Shown: positions 1-10,801, counted from the stretch's first letter. The stretch is 64,000 bases of DNA from an uncultured Rhizobiaceae group bacterium (GCA_938044775.1 CALIOE010000027.1:1-64000), one strand, 5' to 3'. Numbers and translations are program-made. The notes: generated by a model from the sequence alone, not told the origin.

Positions 1-1229
1 ACCGAGCCAACCGGGCCGTTGGGTCCTGGTGGAATGCGCAGAACCTTTTTGTTTTCGCCCTGCTGAAAGTTGATTTTCGGATTGTAGGTATATTCCGGAT
101 TTACAGCGATCCGCTCGACACTGTGACTTCCGCTCGGAGAGGGCGTGGATGCTGATCCGATGGTCGCTGGATAAGCCTTCACCAGCTCACCATTTCGGTC
201 ATAAGCGCGAACCTGCTTGCGATGTTTGTCGGCCACCAACCAATGCACGGGCTTTTTGGGTCGCTGGCCGGGCGCAGCCACCTGGATTTCGCTGCCAGCG
301 GCAAATTCTCTGCCGCGGTTGATTTCGCGCAGATAGGTCTCACTCATGTGAAATCTTTCCGCCAGGGCCTCCTGAACTGTCGTGTATGACAACGCTTCCA
401 GCTGCGCCTTTTCCGCATAATCGATGGGAACGCTGGCCACGAAAGGTCCGGCCATGTCTTGTTCGGTGATGACATAGGATGAAATGGCGGGGCCGCCGCT
501 TTCCTGCAGATAGCGATCCAGGGTGCCCGGGTCCGTAATGTCGGTTCTGTCCTCGGTCGCCTCTTTCCAAGCCGCCAGGGCTTTTTGGACATTCGATCCC
601 CAGCGTCCATCTATTGCGCCAGGCGAAAAACCCTTGCGATCCAGAAATACCTGCAGAGCCACCATTTGTGACTTGGACAATTTTGGTCTGGCCATTGTTG
701 GTAATGCGGGTCGCAATTCGGGTTGGGCGTCAGCCGGAGGCAGACTGGCAACCTCACTCTCGCCCGGTTGAGGATCACTCTGCGGATTGTTCAGGGGGTC
801 ACTGCTCCCCGGAGCCGGAAGGTCTCGACGTTCAACCGGGGGCGGAGGCGGTGTTGGCTGTCCACGCCCCAGCGACCTGCGGTCGAGTGGCTCAAGATCG
901 CGTTCAACGAAAAGGTCTTCCTCGCGCCGAGGTGAAATTTCTTCATCTTCGGGATCGCCAAAAATATCCCAAAGACGCAAACGCCGCTCGCGGCGTTGGA
1001 ATCTGCGTTCTCGCCGGGATCTCCGCGACTCCAACCGCTGCTCCTCAGGACCAACAACCTCAAGGATTTCGCCTGTTTCCGGATCCAGAAAAATCTTGCG
1101 ACCATAGTCGTCGATGAACGACTCAAACTGAGCCTGCGCCAGTTTCACAGGCTCGGCGGCCAAAGAAACAGCAGCAGAAGCGGCTCCAAAAGAACCGGTC
1201 AAAAGCGTGATGAACAAAATCTTCATCAT
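1..1229 (-). CDS. L,D-transpeptidase family protein, C-terminus beyond left edge
   Basis: Open to the left edge, so the catalytic end is missing; about 409 residues are visible. It starts ATG ATG at 1229 with GGGGGAG just upstream. The N-terminus is a hydrophobic signal-like segment. A charged Arg/Glu-rich and proline-rich linker follows to about residue 170. Next is a peptidoglycan-binding-1-like repeat (about residues 180-240, LQVFLDRKGFSPGAIDGRWG), then a LysM-like segment. The last visible stretch matches the entry to a YkuD L,D-transpeptidase domain: a VADKHRKQVRAYD-like strand, then PGPNGPVG. By family this would be a periplasmic enzyme forming 3-3 peptidoglycan cross-links or attaching proteins to the wall. 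The catalytic His and Cys lie outside the window, so activity is inferred. It is the first of three L,D-transpeptidase-type genes here. Confidence 0.85.
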   Translation of the reverse strand, partial: MMKILFITLLTGSFGAASAAVSLAAEPVKLAQAQFESFIDDYGRKIFLDPETGEILEVVGPEEQRLESRRSRRERRFQRRERRLRLWDIFGDPEDEEISPRREEDLFVERDLEPLDRRSLGRGQPTPPPPPVERRDLPAPGSSDPLNNPQSDPQPGESEVASLPPADAQPELRPALPTMARPKLSKSQMVALQVFLDRKGFSPGAIDGRWGSNVQKALAAWKEATEDRTDITDPGTLDRYLQESGGPAISSYVITEQDMAGPFVASVPIDYAEKAQLEALSYTTVQEALAERFHMSETYLREINRGREFAAGSEIQVAAPGQRPKKPVHWLVADKHRKQVRAYDRNGELVKAYPATIGSASTPSPSGSHSVERIAVNPEYTYNPKINFQQGENKKVLRIPPGPNGPVGS

Positions 1230-1320
1230 CAGCCATCTCCCCCAAACAAAACCTTCGCGCATACGAAATACCTTCGCGTCAATTGAGCTCGTTATAGCTA
1301 ATGGAATATGAACAGGACAT

Positions 1321-1359
1321 GAAAATGGCCCCACCGCAGGATCATTGCGGTGGGGCCAT
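1321..1359 (-). terminator. Rho-independent terminator of clpB
   Basis: A perfect 14-bp inverted repeat (1325-1338 and 1346-1359, arms ATGGCCCCACCGCA and its complement) with a 7-base loop lies 26 bases past the clpB stop. On the minus strand it runs into a short T stretch. The stem is unusually long and GC-rich. Confidence 0.85.
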
Positions 1360-1385
1360 CAAAAGTTTGTGCGCGGTCCGTTCGA

Positions 1386-4028
1386 TCAGGCCGCTTCGCT
1401 GCTGTCCGTTGCTGGAGTCTCAAATGTGCCGTCCAGAGGTCTTGGTTTGGATCCTTTCACGCTGAATTGCAGCCTGTCAGTACCTGACGTTATCACTATT
1501 GTGGAATCGTCCATGATGTCGCCTGCAAGAATCTGTTCTGCCAGCGGATCCTGCACAAAACGTTGGATTGCGCGCTTCAAGGGGCGCGCGCCATAGGCGG
1601 GGTCATAGCCCTTGTCAGCGAGCCATCCCAGAGCGCTCTCATCAAGTTCAAGCTCGATCTTACGCTCGGCAAGCAGCACTTCCAGCCGCTTGAGTTGAAT
1701 CTGGACAATTGCTGCCATGTTTGACTTCTTCAGCCGGTGGAACAGTATCGTTTCATCCACGCGGTTCAGGAATTCGGGACGGAATGATGCCCGCAGCACA
1801 TCCATCACAGAACCGCGTACGCTGTCCACATCCTCGTCATCCCTCAGATTCACCAGGAGTTCCGAACCAAGGTTGGACGTCATGATGATCAACGTGTTGC
1901 GAAAGTCCACGGTCCGGCCCTGACCGTCGGTCAGTCGGCCATCATCCAAAACTTGCAACAGCACGTTGAAAACGTCCGGATGGGCTTTCTCGATCTCGTC
2001 GAACAGCACGACCTGATACGGACGACGACGCACCGCTTCTGTCAAAACGCCGCCTTCATCGTAGCCCACATATCCCGGAGGAGCGCCGATCAACCGGGCG
2101 ACAGAGTGCTTCTCCATGAATTCCGACATGTCGAGACGAACCATGGCGCTGTCATCGTCGAACAGATAGTCAGCCAGTGCCTTGGTCAGCTCGGTTTTGC
2201 CAACACCCGTCGGCCCAAGGAAGATAAACGAGCCCATCGGCCGGTTCGGATCCTGCAGGCCGGCACGCGCACGTCTCACGGCCTTGGAAACAGCCGCAAC
2301 CGCTTCGCCCTGACCGACAACGCGTTCGCCGATAACATCTTCCATGCGCAACAGCTTTTCACGCTCGCCTTCAAGCATTTTGTCGACGGGTATCCCCGTC
2401 CACCGTGACACGACATGGGCGATGTGACTTGGCGTGACTGCCTCATCCACCATGGCCGATTCCCCTTCCTCGCCTTCCGCCTCGGTAATCTGTTTCTCGA
2501 GCTGCGGTATGACGCCATAGGAAAGCTCACCGGCTTTGGCCAGATCGCCTTCGCGCTGAGCGATTTCCAGCTCTGAGCGAGCTTGATCAAGCTTCTCCTT
2601 GAGGTCACGTGTCCCCGACAAGCGATCCTTTTCGGACATCCAGCGTGCCGAAAGAGCCTGGGCTTTTTCTTCGAGTTCAGACAGGTCGGCCTCAAGCTTT
2701 TCGAGCCGGTCCTTGGAAGCCTTGTCTGTTTCCTTCTTCAGTGCCTCGCGCTCTATTTTCAACTGGATAATTCGGCGGTCCAGTTCATCCAGCTCTTCAG
2801 GTTTGGAATCCACCTGCATGCGAAGCCGCGATCCGGCTTCGTCCATCAGGTCGATCGCTTTATCGGGCAAAAAACGGTCCGATATATACCGATTTGACAG
2901 ACTGGCGGCCGAAACAAGGGCGCTATCGGAAATGCGAACGCCATGATGGAGCTCGTACTTTTCCTTAATTCCGCGAAGGATCGAGATCGTATCTTCTACC
3001 GTTGGCTCATTAATGAATACCGGCTGAAAACGGCGCGCCAGGGCTGCATCTTTTTCTACGTGCTTACGATATTCGTCCAGTGTGGTCGCCCCGACGCAAT
3101 GCAACTCACCGCGAGCAAGCGCGGGCTTCAGCAGATTGGAGGCATCCATCGCGCCATCTGCTTTGCCGGCGCCAACCAGCGTGTGCATCTCATCGATGAA
3201 CAATACAATTCCGCCGGCAGCGGCCTGGACCTCGGATAGAACAGCTTTCAGGCGCTCTTCAAATTCGCCGCGATATTTTGCGCCTGCAATCAATGCGCCC
3301 ATATCAAGCGACAACAACTGCTTGTCGCGCAAGCTCTCCGGCACATCTCCGTTAACGATACGTAAGGCCAAGCCCTCTGCAATGGCCGTTTTACCAACGC
3401 CTGGCTCACCAATCAGAACCGGATTGTTCTTGGTGCGTCGAGACAGCACCTGCACAGCCCGACGTATTTCTTCATCGCGCCCAATGACGGGATCAAGTTT
3501 TCCCTCACGTGCATCTTTGGTCAGATCCCGAGAATATTTCTTCAGCGCATCATAGGCCTCCTCGGCCGAGGCGCTGTCGGCTGTGCGGCCCTTGCGAATC
3601 GCTTCAATGGCCTTGTTCAGCTCGTCGGCTGTAAGGCCTGCATTCTTAAGTATTTCAGCCGTCGATGTGCCCTTGGCCAGCACCATGGCCAGCAGGAAGC
3701 GTTCCACCGTGACGAAAGAATCGCCAGCTTTCTTGGCAACCTTTTCTGCCTGTTCCAGCACCCGGGCGAGATCCGGAGACATATAAAGCTGACCCTGCGA
3801 ACCCGATACTTTGGGCATTTTGTCTATGGCCGCCTCAGTCGCGACCAGTGCAACCTTGGCATTACCGCCAGCCCGCTCGATCAGCGAAGACGCCATGCCC
3901 TGATCATCATCAAGCAGGACTTTCAAAAGGTGTTCAGGGGCAAATTGCTGGTGTCCATCGGCCAGAGCCTTGGACTGAGCGGATTGAATAAACCCGCGCA
4001 TGCGTTCGGTGTAATTTTCCAAATTCAT
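1386..4028 (-). CDS. clpB: ATP-dependent chaperone ClpB
   Basis: 880-residue Hsp100 disaggregase that pulls proteins out of aggregates together with DnaK; cytoplasmic hexamer. Domains in order: N-terminal Clp repeat domain (1-145); first AAA+ module with Walker A GEPGVGKT at 207-214; long charged coiled-coil M-domain (about 400-540), which distinguishes ClpB from ClpA/ClpC; second AAA+ module with GPTGVGKT near 610. The length is normal. I chose the ATG at 4028 ([10 protein letters not shown]), preceded by AAGGA; a TTG two codons upstream is less likely. The tail is acidic and Ser/Ala-rich. It is monocistronic, with its own terminator and a candidate promoter at 4121-4148. Confidence 0.98.
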   Translation of the reverse strand: MNLENYTERMRGFIQSAQSKALADGHQQFAPEHLLKVLLDDDQGMASSLIERAGGNAKVALVATEAAIDKMPKVSGSQGQLYMSPDLARVLEQAEKVAKKAGDSFVTVERFLLAMVLAKGTSTAEILKNAGLTADELNKAIEAIRKGRTADSASAEEAYDALKKYSRDLTKDAREGKLDPVIGRDEEIRRAVQVLSRRTKNNPVLIGEPGVGKTAIAEGLALRIVNGDVPESLRDKQLLSLDMGALIAGAKYRGEFEERLKAVLSEVQAAAGGIVLFIDEMHTLVGAGKADGAMDASNLLKPALARGELHCVGATTLDEYRKHVEKDAALARRFQPVFINEPTVEDTISILRGIKEKYELHHGVRISDSALVSAASLSNRYISDRFLPDKAIDLMDEAGSRLRMQVDSKPEELDELDRRIIQLKIEREALKKETDKASKDRLEKLEADLSELEEKAQALSARWMSEKDRLSGTRDLKEKLDQARSELEIAQREGDLAKAGELSYGVIPQLEKQITEAEGEEGESAMVDEAVTPSHIAHVVSRWTGIPVDKMLEGEREKLLRMEDVIGERVVGQGEAVAAVSKAVRRARAGLQDPNRPMGSFIFLGPTGVGKTELTKALADYLFDDDSAMVRLDMSEFMEKHSVARLIGAPPGYVGYDEGGVLTEAVRRRPYQVVLFDEIEKAHPDVFNVLLQVLDDGRLTDGQGRTVDFRNTLIIMTSNLGSELLVNLRDDEDVDSVRGSVMDVLRASFRPEFLNRVDETILFHRLKKSNMAAIVQIQLKRLEVLLAERKIELELDESALGWLADKGYDPAYGARPLKRAIQRFVQDPLAEQILAGDIMDDSTIVITSGTDRLQFSVKGSKPRPLDGTFETPATDSSEAA

Positions 4029-4120
4029 CGTCAAAATCCTTCAAAGCAAACCACCCGGAAAGGCGTGGCAAACGGTTCAAAGAAAAGAGCTCCCGGCAGC
4101 GGCAAGCCCGTTCTGACAAT

Positions 4121-4148
4121 AATGTAGGAAGTGATTTCCGAAGTTCAA
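4121..4148 (-). promoter_or_regulatory. Candidate clpB promoter
   Basis: On the minus strand TTGAAC and TACATT are separated by 16 bases, about 90 bases upstream of the clpB ATG. The match to sigma-70 is moderate (4 of 6 in each box). I see no clear RpoH-type -10, although heat-shock control is expected for clpB. Confidence 0.35.
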
Positions 4149-4163
4149 ATATCAACGAAGCGC

Positions 4164-4805
4164 TTATTCAGATCCCGTTACAAAGGCAGGCAGTCCAGCA
4201 GCGTCATCTGCCGGCTCTTCCTGCTTGCGAGGACGACGAGCACGGCGAGGTTTGACCGGCGCTTCGTCGCTTTCTGACTTCTGCTCAGCCGGCTTTTCGC
4301 TTAGCGCAACTTCGGCAGGTGTTTCCTCCAGAACCGGCTGTGGGCCATCGCCGCGCGCTGCGCCGTTGGTCATTTCATTGGCTGAATCAGCACTGTCGGC
4401 TTCTCCATCCTGGTCCCGACCCTGGCGGCCGCGGCCACGGCCTTTGTGCCGACCGTCTTCACGATCTTCACCGCCCTGTTCTTCGCTGCGAGCCTCACGT
4501 TTGGCGCGTTCTTCATCACGTTGCGCCTGCTGTTCGGCCTGAGCGGCCTGGGCAACGGCGATTAGCCGGTTGTAGTGCTCGGCAAACTGCCAATAGCTTT
4601 CAGCCGCAACCGTATCGCCGGAAGTCTGGGCATCACGCGCTAACTGAGTGTATTTTTCCGCAATATGGGCGGCCGTTCCGCGAATGCGCACGTCCGGACC
4701 GTTCGATTCCATAGATCGATTCAGCTGATTGCGGTTGTTGTTATTTCTGTTGTTGTTGCCGCGGCCGCGCGAGCGCTGCCTGTTTTGCGGTTGGCCTTGT
4801 CTCAT
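4164..4805 (-). CDS. DUF4167 domain protein
   Basis: 213 residues. The first 35 residues are an Arg/Asn/Gln-rich low-complexity tract (RGRGNNNRNNNNRNQLNR) of a type often seen in RNA-binding proteins. A conserved helical DUF4167 core follows (about 36-85: TAAHIAEKYTQLARDAQTSG, then AAESYWQFAEHYNRL). The remaining 130 residues are charged and probably disordered, ending in a basic Arg/Lys patch. DUF4167 is widespread in Hyphomicrobiales and has no established function. The position between prmC and clpB suggests housekeeping, and RNA binding is only an inference from composition. No signal peptide or membrane segment is visible. Confidence 0.85.
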   Translation of the reverse strand: MRQGQPQNRQRSRGRGNNNRNNNNRNQLNRSMESNGPDVRIRGTAAHIAEKYTQLARDAQTSGDTVAAESYWQFAEHYNRLIAVAQAAQAEQQAQRDEERAKREARSEEQGGEDREDGRHKGRGRGRQGRDQDGEADSADSANEMTNGAARGDGPQPVLEETPAEVALSEKPAEQKSESDEAPVKPRRARRPRKQEEPADDAAGLPAFVTGSE

Positions 4806-5182
4806 TTAGTATCCGTATCTGTCGGAATGATGCGGCCATAGCCGAGCATCACGCCCCATTTGGCTTGGTTCGGAGCCGAAGGCTCCTGCTAATATGGCAC
4901 ACACCGCACTAACGATGTTGCACCTGTGAAAGTAAAGGACGGTTTCTCCCCTGCCGTCTGTAACCCCAACATTCGTTGCCCACGAATGTCCGGCCAACGC
5001 TCTTTGCACAAATGTGTCGTTCAAAACCGACTTTTCTATTGCGCACTCCGTATTTCACGGGACCAAGACGCTTCAATTGTCGGGAACAAACCAGCGCCAG
5101 GCGCTTCTGCGCATAGGGGTACATTCAGAAAAATAAATTGCAAGCTCTTTTTTTGTATCGCAACAGGAAAGCTCAGGTCGTG
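4806..5182. other. Intergenic region with short inverted repeats, no gene seen
   Basis: A 377-base gap between prmC and the DUF4167 gene, both on the minus strand. Reading frames here lack start signals and family resemblance. It holds three small inverted repeats: GGAGCC-GAA-GGCTCC (4872-4886), ACATTCGT-5-ACGAATGT (4969-4989) and AGCGCC-A-GGCGCT (5093-5105). None is followed by a clear T-run. It presumably carries the promoter of the DUF4167 gene, which I could not place. Confidence 0.5.
4969..4989. repeat. 8-bp inverted repeat in the prmC/DUF4167 gap
   Basis: ACATTCGT and ACGAATGT flank the 5-base loop TGCCC. The arms are perfect. No T-run follows on either strand, so an operator or RNA hairpin is as likely as a terminator. 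Confidence 0.4.
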
Positions 5183-6043
5183 TCAGCGGCGCAACACGAT
5201 CACTCGGTCATTGCCAGAAAGATCGCGATGGTTACTAATATTGGTCCATCCAGCTTTTTTTGCAAGCCTTGTGACATCCCGGGCCTGATCAAATCCTATC
5301 TCCAGAGCCAGAAAACCATTTTCTTTCAAATGATTAAAGGATTTTTTCAAAATGACCCGGTAGGCATCCATACCATCGACTCCACCATCAAGAGCAATCC
5401 AGGGGTCGTGGTCACGGACTTCCCGGTCAAGCTGCTTGACTGTATGGCTTGCAATATAGGGCGGGTTGGAAACCACAAAGTCAAATTTCTCCTCGAGAGG
5501 CGAAAACCAGCTTCCTAAAATGGCTTCAAATCGGTCCGAGAGCCCATTTTGCGTTGCATTTGAACGGGCCGTCCTGAGCGCATCCGACGAAACATCGGTA
5601 GCGACGGCCCTCGCATCCGGCAATTCAGACAGCAGCGCCAGGGCAATCGCGCCCGTACCGGTTCCCAGATCGGCGAAAGACAACGGATCTTTGGTTTGCC
5701 CGCGGCGACGCACTTCATCCACCACCGAATCTATCAGGCATTCTGTGTCATCACGCGGCTCCAGCGTGCCCGGCGACAATTCAAGGCGCAGGCCGTGAAA
5801 GAAACGATAGCCCAGTATGCGAAACACCGGTTCACCATTAAGTCGTCGCTGCAGGTGAGCTTCAAACAATTGCTCAACGCTTGTCGGTACATCAATCGAT
5901 CCACTGACAATCAGGCCGGCCTGATCAAGCCCGCTCGCCGCCTCCAGAAGCAGGCGCGCCTCCAGACCTGCCGATTCAATGTTGTGATCCTCAAAAACCA
6001 TGGTACCCCGCGCCAGCAGGGCATCGTAACTCTGCCCACTCAA
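5183..6043 (-). CDS. prmC: Peptide chain release factor N5-glutamine methyltransferase PrmC
   Basis: 286 residues. It transfers a methyl group from S-adenosylmethionine to the glutamine of the GGQ motif of release factors. It has an N-terminal helical release-factor-binding domain (1-85) and a Rossmann methyltransferase domain with [14 protein letters not shown] (124-137) and the substrate-binding NPPY at 193-196. The frame begins with TTG at 6043, overlapping the prfA stop by four bases; an ATG at codon 15 is the alternative. The overlap shows co-transcription and probably translational coupling with prfA, whose product is its substrate. Confidence 0.95.
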   Translation of the reverse strand: MSGQSYDALLARGTMVFEDHNIESAGLEARLLLEAASGLDQAGLIVSGSIDVPTSVEQLFEAHLQRRLNGEPVFRILGYRFFHGLRLELSPGTLEPRDDTECLIDSVVDEVRRRGQTKDPLSFADLGTGTGAIALALLSELPDARAVATDVSSDALRTARSNATQNGLSDRFEAILGSWFSPLEEKFDFVVSNPPYIASHTVKQLDREVRDHDPWIALDGGVDGMDAYRVILKKSFNHLKENGFLALEIGFDQARDVTRLAKKAGWTNISNHRDLSGNDRVIVLRR

Positions 6044-7122
6044 GCGTCAGGCTCATCGCCGAGCGACGCCAGCTGGCTGGCCTGATAGTCAGTTATCAGC
6101 GCATCAAACAATTCGTCCAGGCCCTCGCCGGCAATCATCCGGTCGAGTTTATAGAGGGTCAGATTAATTCGATGATCAGTCACTCTGCCCTGCGGGTAGT
6201 TGTAGGTGCGGATTCGCTCGGAGCGATCGCCCGAGCCAACTTGTCCCTTGCGTGAATCTGCGCGCTCCTGGTCAGCCTTTTGCCGCTCCATGTCATAGAG
6301 CCGGGTGCGCAGTTCCTTCATCGCATTAGCGCGGTTCTGGTGTTGCGATTTTTCAGAGGACATCACCACAACACCCGTGGGGATGTGGGTAATTCGAACC
6401 GCTGAATCCGTAGTGTTGACATGCTGCCCACCCGCGCCGGATGAACGCATTGTATCAATTCGAAGGTCCTCGTTTCGAATCTCGATATCCACATCCTCGG
6501 CTTCCGGCAGGACAGCAACCGTTGCTGCAGAAGTATGGACCCGACCGCTGGATTCCGTCTCCGGTACGCGTTGCACGCGGTGTACTCCGGATTCGAACTT
6601 CAGCCGGGCAAAGACCCCGGCACCTGAGATCGAGGCAATGATTTCCTTGTATCCACCCACTTCGCCGGAGCTTTCCGAGAGAATTTCGACCTTCCATTTG
6701 TGGGTCTCCGCATGGCGTTGATACATGCGAAACAAATCTCCGGCAAAGAGCGCCGCTTCCGAGCCGCCGGTTCCTGCCCGGACTTCAAGGATGGCGTTCT
6801 TGGAGTCCGCCGCATCTTTGGGCAGCAGCAGGATTTGCAGGTCAGATTCGCAGGTCTCTATCTTTTCCTTAAGCGCCGGCACCTCGGACTCGGCCATTTC
6901 CCGCATCTCGGAATCTGTGTTCTCATCTGCAACCATTCCCAGCAGATCTGCAACCTCGTTCTGAGCCGATTGCAGCTCCTTAATTTTCTCGACCACCGGG
7001 CCCAGTTCCGAGAACTCGGAAGCCAGTTTCACATAAACCTGTGGATCCGGATTTTCGGACATGAGTCTCTCGACCTCGCTGTGGCGATCGAGAAGCTGGT
7101 TCATTTTTTCTTGCGGAAGCAT
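6040..7122 (-). CDS. prfA: Peptide chain release factor 1
   Basis: 360 residues, the standard length for RF1, which reads UAA and UAG and triggers peptide release on the ribosome. The GGQ motif sits at 231-233 ([17 protein letters not shown]), in the domain that reaches the peptidyl-transferase centre. The N-terminal half is the coiled-coil domain 1. The frame starts ATG at 7122. The stop overlaps the prmC start by four bases, the usual prfA-prmC arrangement; ptsP lies 49 bases upstream on the same strand. Confidence 0.97.
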   Translation of the reverse strand: MLPQEKMNQLLDRHSEVERLMSENPDPQVYVKLASEFSELGPVVEKIKELQSAQNEVADLLGMVADENTDSEMREMAESEVPALKEKIETCESDLQILLLPKDAADSKNAILEVRAGTGGSEAALFAGDLFRMYQRHAETHKWKVEILSESSGEVGGYKEIIASISGAGVFARLKFESGVHRVQRVPETESSGRVHTSAATVAVLPEAEDVDIEIRNEDLRIDTMRSSGAGGQHVNTTDSAVRITHIPTGVVVMSSEKSQHQNRANAMKELRTRLYDMERQKADQERADSRKGQVGSGDRSERIRTYNYPQGRVTDHRINLTLYKLDRMIAGEGLDELFDALITDYQASQLASLGDEPDA

Positions 7123-7171
7123 GGGCGGACAATTCTGAGAATCAGTGCGATGAATTTAGACTGTTTCGAGT

Positions 7172-9445
7172 TCAGATGGAAAGCGGAACACCATGCTGGT
7201 CGGCGTAGTCGGTAAGAACCTCAAACATGGTCTGCCCGCCGATCTTGTCGTCCACCATATCGTTAACCAGGGTCTTTACACCCGACAGTTCGATGCTACG
7301 CACCATCTCTTTGACGGGGCCAATCGAAGCAGGCGGCATAGAAATTGCGCGGTATCCGATTCCCAGCAATGCCAGGGCCGATAGCGGGTCGCCTGCAAGC
7401 TCGCCGCAAAGATGAAGCGGCGTGTTGTTGCGTTCGGCAGCCCGTGCAACCTCTCGCAGCGCCCTCAGGAACGGTCGAGAGAGTGGATTGAAGCGATTGG
7501 CCAGATAAGCGTTGGTGCGGTCACTCGCGGCCATGAATTGGAACAGATCGTTGGATCCGACCGACACGAAGTCGACTTTTTCCATAAGCTCGTCCAACTG
7601 CCAAAGCAGGCTCGGCACCTCAATCATGGAACCCAACAAAATCTTGGTAGGCAGCGTGTCACCAAAGCGCTTGCGCGTTGCTATTTCGCGATCCAGAAGC
7701 ACCCGAACCTGATCAATCTCCGTCACCATTGTGACCATTGGAACTTTGACACGCAGTTCTCGACCCGCAGCAGCTTTCAGCAGAGCCCGAATTTGCATCC
7801 GAAGCAGCGCAGGTCGGTCTACCGACAGGCGAATGGCCCGCCAGCCCATAGCAGGGTTGTCTTCCTTGACTGTGCGCAGATACGGCAGAACCTTGTCACC
7901 ACCGATATCCAGCGTTCTGAACGTCACGGGTTTGCCGTTGGCCGCATCAAGGACGCTTTTGTAAAAATGCGCCTGTGCTTCGTGCCTTGGCAGAGTACTG
8001 GCGATCATGAACTGTAATTCTGTGCGGAACAGGCCGATCCCGGCAGCGCCTGTGCTTTCCAGTTGTGGCAGGTCCATTGTGAGCCCTGCATTCAGCAGTA
8101 AATCGATCTTGACTCCGTCGCGTGTCACACTGTCCTTGCGTCGCAATGCGTCGAAGCGGGCTTCGCGTTTGGCCCGGAACTGAAGACGCTCGATGTAGGA
8201 ATCACGGACTTCTTCAACAGGGCGCAAGTGAACACTGCCCAATTCAGCATCGAGTATGATGTCGTCGCCCGTTTCCGCCCGCGAGACGAGGCCGTCCACA
8301 TTCCCCACCACGGCTATGCCGAGGGCCCGGGCAACGATCACCACGTGGCTGGTGGCTGTGCCTTCCTCCAGGACCAGACCGGAAAGCTTTTCGCTGCTAT
8401 AGTCGAGCAACTCCGCCGCTCCCATAGAGCGGGCTACAACAACGACCTTCCTGTCTTTTTCTCCCTGTACCAGGTCTGACGGCGCACCCATCAACTGGTT
8501 CATCAGTCGACGGGCAAGGTCGTCGAAATCATTGAGTCGCTCGCGCATATAGGCGTCCGATGCCCGCATCAGGCGCGTACGGTTCTCCTGGCTGATCTTG
8601 TCCACGGCGGCTTCTGCCGTCAGACCATCGCGAATGGCTGCCTCCATACGCTGCACCCAGCCCCGGTCGTGGGCAAACATGCGATAGCTTTCGAGCACTT
8701 CCATGTGATCGCCATCACCAGCCAATGGACCGTCTTCCAGCATTGCGTCGACTGATGCCCGCATGTTTTGAAGGGCAACTGAAAGGCGATCGAGTTCCGC
8801 CTCTTCATCGTCGTTGAAGATCTGTGTGACCACGACACGAGGCTCATGCAGCACCACTTTGCCAATTGCGATGCCCGACGACAGGCGTGATCCCTGGACG
8901 CTGATCGGCCGCGACTGGTCAAGACCTGTACCCTTTTGTGACAAGCCCTCAAGGCCGCCGGACGCGATAAGGTCTGACAGTACCATCGCGGCTGTCTCTA
9001 CAGCCTCGACTTCTTCTTGTTCGAAATCTTTTGTCTCTCGCGTCTGAACCGTGAGCACACCCAGCGGTCGTCCGGCCCGTTTCATGGGCACACCCAAAAA
9101 CGAATGGTACTCGTCCTCACCGGTTTCCGGCAGGTAGGCAAATGCCGGATGCGCCTGGGCTTCGCGCAGGTTGAGTGTACGGCCGGCAGCCGCGATGGTT
9201 CCCACCAGACCTTGTCCGACCTTCAATTGCGAAATATGGACGGCGTCCGCATTCAAACCGTGCGTTGCAAACAGTTCCAGGGCATCGTCGGACCGGCGCA
9301 CATAGACTGAACACACATCGGCGGCCATCGCGCCGGCAATCTGCTGCACAATCCTGTTGAGCCTCTCTTGGGGCCCAAGGGGTTCCGCCATCGCCTCCCG
9401 AAGATGTTTCAGCAGAACCCGGGGGCCTGTTACCTGGCCTAACAT
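7172..9445 (-). CDS. ptsP: Phosphoenolpyruvate-protein phosphotransferase PtsP (EI-Ntr)
   Basis: 757 residues. First enzyme of the nitrogen phosphotransferase system: it takes phosphate from PEP and passes it to NPr. An N-terminal GAF domain (about 25-160) senses a small ligand. The EI N-domain carries the phosphorylated histidine in GTATSHV (His367). The C-terminal TIM barrel binds PEP, with GSNDLFQF and the catalytic cysteine in HLCGELA. The GAF domain separates it from the sugar-PTS EI. Start ATG at 9445 follows AAGGATTCCGGT. It lies 50 bases downstream of lysC. Output is likely regulatory (nitrogen, potassium, stringent response), since no PTS permease is nearby. Confidence 0.96.
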   Translation of the reverse strand: MLGQVTGPRVLLKHLREAMAEPLGPQERLNRIVQQIAGAMAADVCSVYVRRSDDALELFATHGLNADAVHISQLKVGQGLVGTIAAAGRTLNLREAQAHPAFAYLPETGEDEYHSFLGVPMKRAGRPLGVLTVQTRETKDFEQEEVEAVETAAMVLSDLIASGGLEGLSQKGTGLDQSRPISVQGSRLSSGIAIGKVVLHEPRVVVTQIFNDDEEAELDRLSVALQNMRASVDAMLEDGPLAGDGDHMEVLESYRMFAHDRGWVQRMEAAIRDGLTAEAAVDKISQENRTRLMRASDAYMRERLNDFDDLARRLMNQLMGAPSDLVQGEKDRKVVVVARSMGAAELLDYSSEKLSGLVLEEGTATSHVVIVARALGIAVVGNVDGLVSRAETGDDIILDAELGSVHLRPVEEVRDSYIERLQFRAKREARFDALRRKDSVTRDGVKIDLLLNAGLTMDLPQLESTGAAGIGLFRTELQFMIASTLPRHEAQAHFYKSVLDAANGKPVTFRTLDIGGDKVLPYLRTVKEDNPAMGWRAIRLSVDRPALLRMQIRALLKAAAGRELRVKVPMVTMVTEIDQVRVLLDREIATRKRFGDTLPTKILLGSMIEVPSLLWQLDELMEKVDFVSVGSNDLFQFMAASDRTNAYLANRFNPLSRPFLRALREVARAAERNNTPLHLCGELAGDPLSALALLGIGYRAISMPPASIGPVKEMVRSIELSGVKTLVNDMVDDKIGGQTMFEVLTDYADQHGVPLSI

Positions 9446-9495
9446 ACCGGAATCCTTGTAAGCGCCCGCCTGAACGGGCTTGAATTGCAGCCTCT

Positions 9496-10776
9496 TCAGG
9501 CTGCTTCTTTATCGAGCCCGTAAGCCGAATGCAAAGTCCGGACAGCGAGCTCCGCGTAGTCGCTGTCGATCAAAATCGAAATCTTGATTTCGGACGTCGT
9601 GATGGCGCGAATGTTTACGCCTTTGTCCGCCAAGGCCTGAAATGCTGTTGATGCAACACCTGCATGGCTGCGCATACCGATCCCGATCACAGATACCTTT
9701 ACCATTCCGGGGTCGCTTTGCACGACTTCATAGCCAATGTCGCCCTGCGCAGCTTCCAGCACCTTCTTGGCTTTTCCAAGATCTCCATCCGGCACTGTAA
9801 ACGTCATGTCAGTCACCGAACCGTCCTCGGAAACGTTCTGAACAATCATGTCGACATTCACGTGAGCTTCCGCCAGCGGGCTGAACACAGCGGCGGCAAC
9901 ACCGGGCTTGTCAGCCACCCGGCGCAACGAAATCTGAGCTTCATCTTTAGCGTAAGCAATGCCGGTAACGATTTGCTGTTCCACGATTTCGTCCTCATCA
10001 CATATCAAAGTTCCCGGCGGATTGGCGCCAGCCGCGGAATCAGTTGCATCCGGATCGTCAAAACTCGAGCGCACGAACAGGCGTACGCCATGGACCATCG
10101 CAAGTTCTACCGAACGGACCTGTAGTACCTTGGCGCCAAGAGACGCCATTTCAAGCATTTCCTCAAAAGAAACACGGTCAAGTCTTTGCGCAGACGGCGC
10201 AACCCTCGGATCCGTAGTATATACACCATCCACATCTGTATAAATATCACAACGGTCAGCTTTGATGCCCGCGGCCAGAGCCACGGCACTCGTATCCGAC
10301 CCGCCACGGCCCAGTGTTGCAATGCGGTTATCGGGAGCTATCCCCTGAAACCCGGCAACGACCGCAACCTGCCCGGCACCCATGCGCTCGATGATTTCAC
10401 CGCCATCAATGTCCTCGATCCGGGCAGCACCATGGGCGTTGTTGGTCTGAAGCGGTATCTGCCAGCCGAGCCAGGAGCGTGCATCGATCCCCATGGATTG
10501 AAGGGCAATCGCCAGAAGTCCGCTGGTTACCTGCTCGCCGGATGCAACGATGGAATCATACTCACGTGCATCAAAGAACGGCGCATTGGAACCGGTCACT
10601 GTCGGCATCTGGTTGACCCAGCTGACGAGCTCGTTGGTTTTGCCTGCCATGGCAGACACAACCACGGCAACCTCGTGTCCCGCATCGTGCTCACGCTTCA
10701 CATGCCGCGCCACGTTGTGGATACGTTCGAGATCGGCCACGGAAGTGCCGCCAAATTTCATCACCAAACGGGCCAC
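9496..10776 (-). CDS. lysC: Aspartate kinase
   Basis: 426 residues. It phosphorylates aspartate in the first step towards lysine, threonine, methionine and diaminopimelate. The N-terminal kinase domain begins MARLVMKFGGTSVADLERI; the last 160 residues hold two ACT domains that bind feedback inhibitors. The length is typical of a monofunctional class. The start is GTG at 10776 (ATG at codon 6 is possible). A GC-rich hairpin followed by five T lies about 25 bases upstream of the start inside the leader (10802-10823), which suggests attenuation. Divergent from ubiG; ptsP follows. Confidence 0.96.
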   Translation of the reverse strand: MARLVMKFGGTSVADLERIHNVARHVKREHDAGHEVAVVVSAMAGKTNELVSWVNQMPTVTGSNAPFFDAREYDSIVASGEQVTSGLLAIALQSMGIDARSWLGWQIPLQTNNAHGAARIEDIDGGEIIERMGAGQVAVVAGFQGIAPDNRIATLGRGGSDTSAVALAAGIKADRCDIYTDVDGVYTTDPRVAPSAQRLDRVSFEEMLEMASLGAKVLQVRSVELAMVHGVRLFVRSSFDDPDATDSAAGANPPGTLICDEDEIVEQQIVTGIAYAKDEAQISLRRVADKPGVAAAVFSPLAEAHVNVDMIVQNVSEDGSVTDMTFTVPDGDLGKAKKVLEAAQGDIGYEVVQSDPGMVKVSVIGIGMRSHAGVASTAFQALADKGVNIRAITTSEIKISILIDSDYAELAVRTLHSAYGLDKEAA

Positions 10777-10801
10777 GAAACCAAACCTGTCCTGAATAAA
10801 G

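Noticed and set aside
4926-5288. 120-codon plus-strand frame after the DUF4167 gene
   Set aside because: Overlaps prmC on the other strand, no recognised sequence and no ribosome site.
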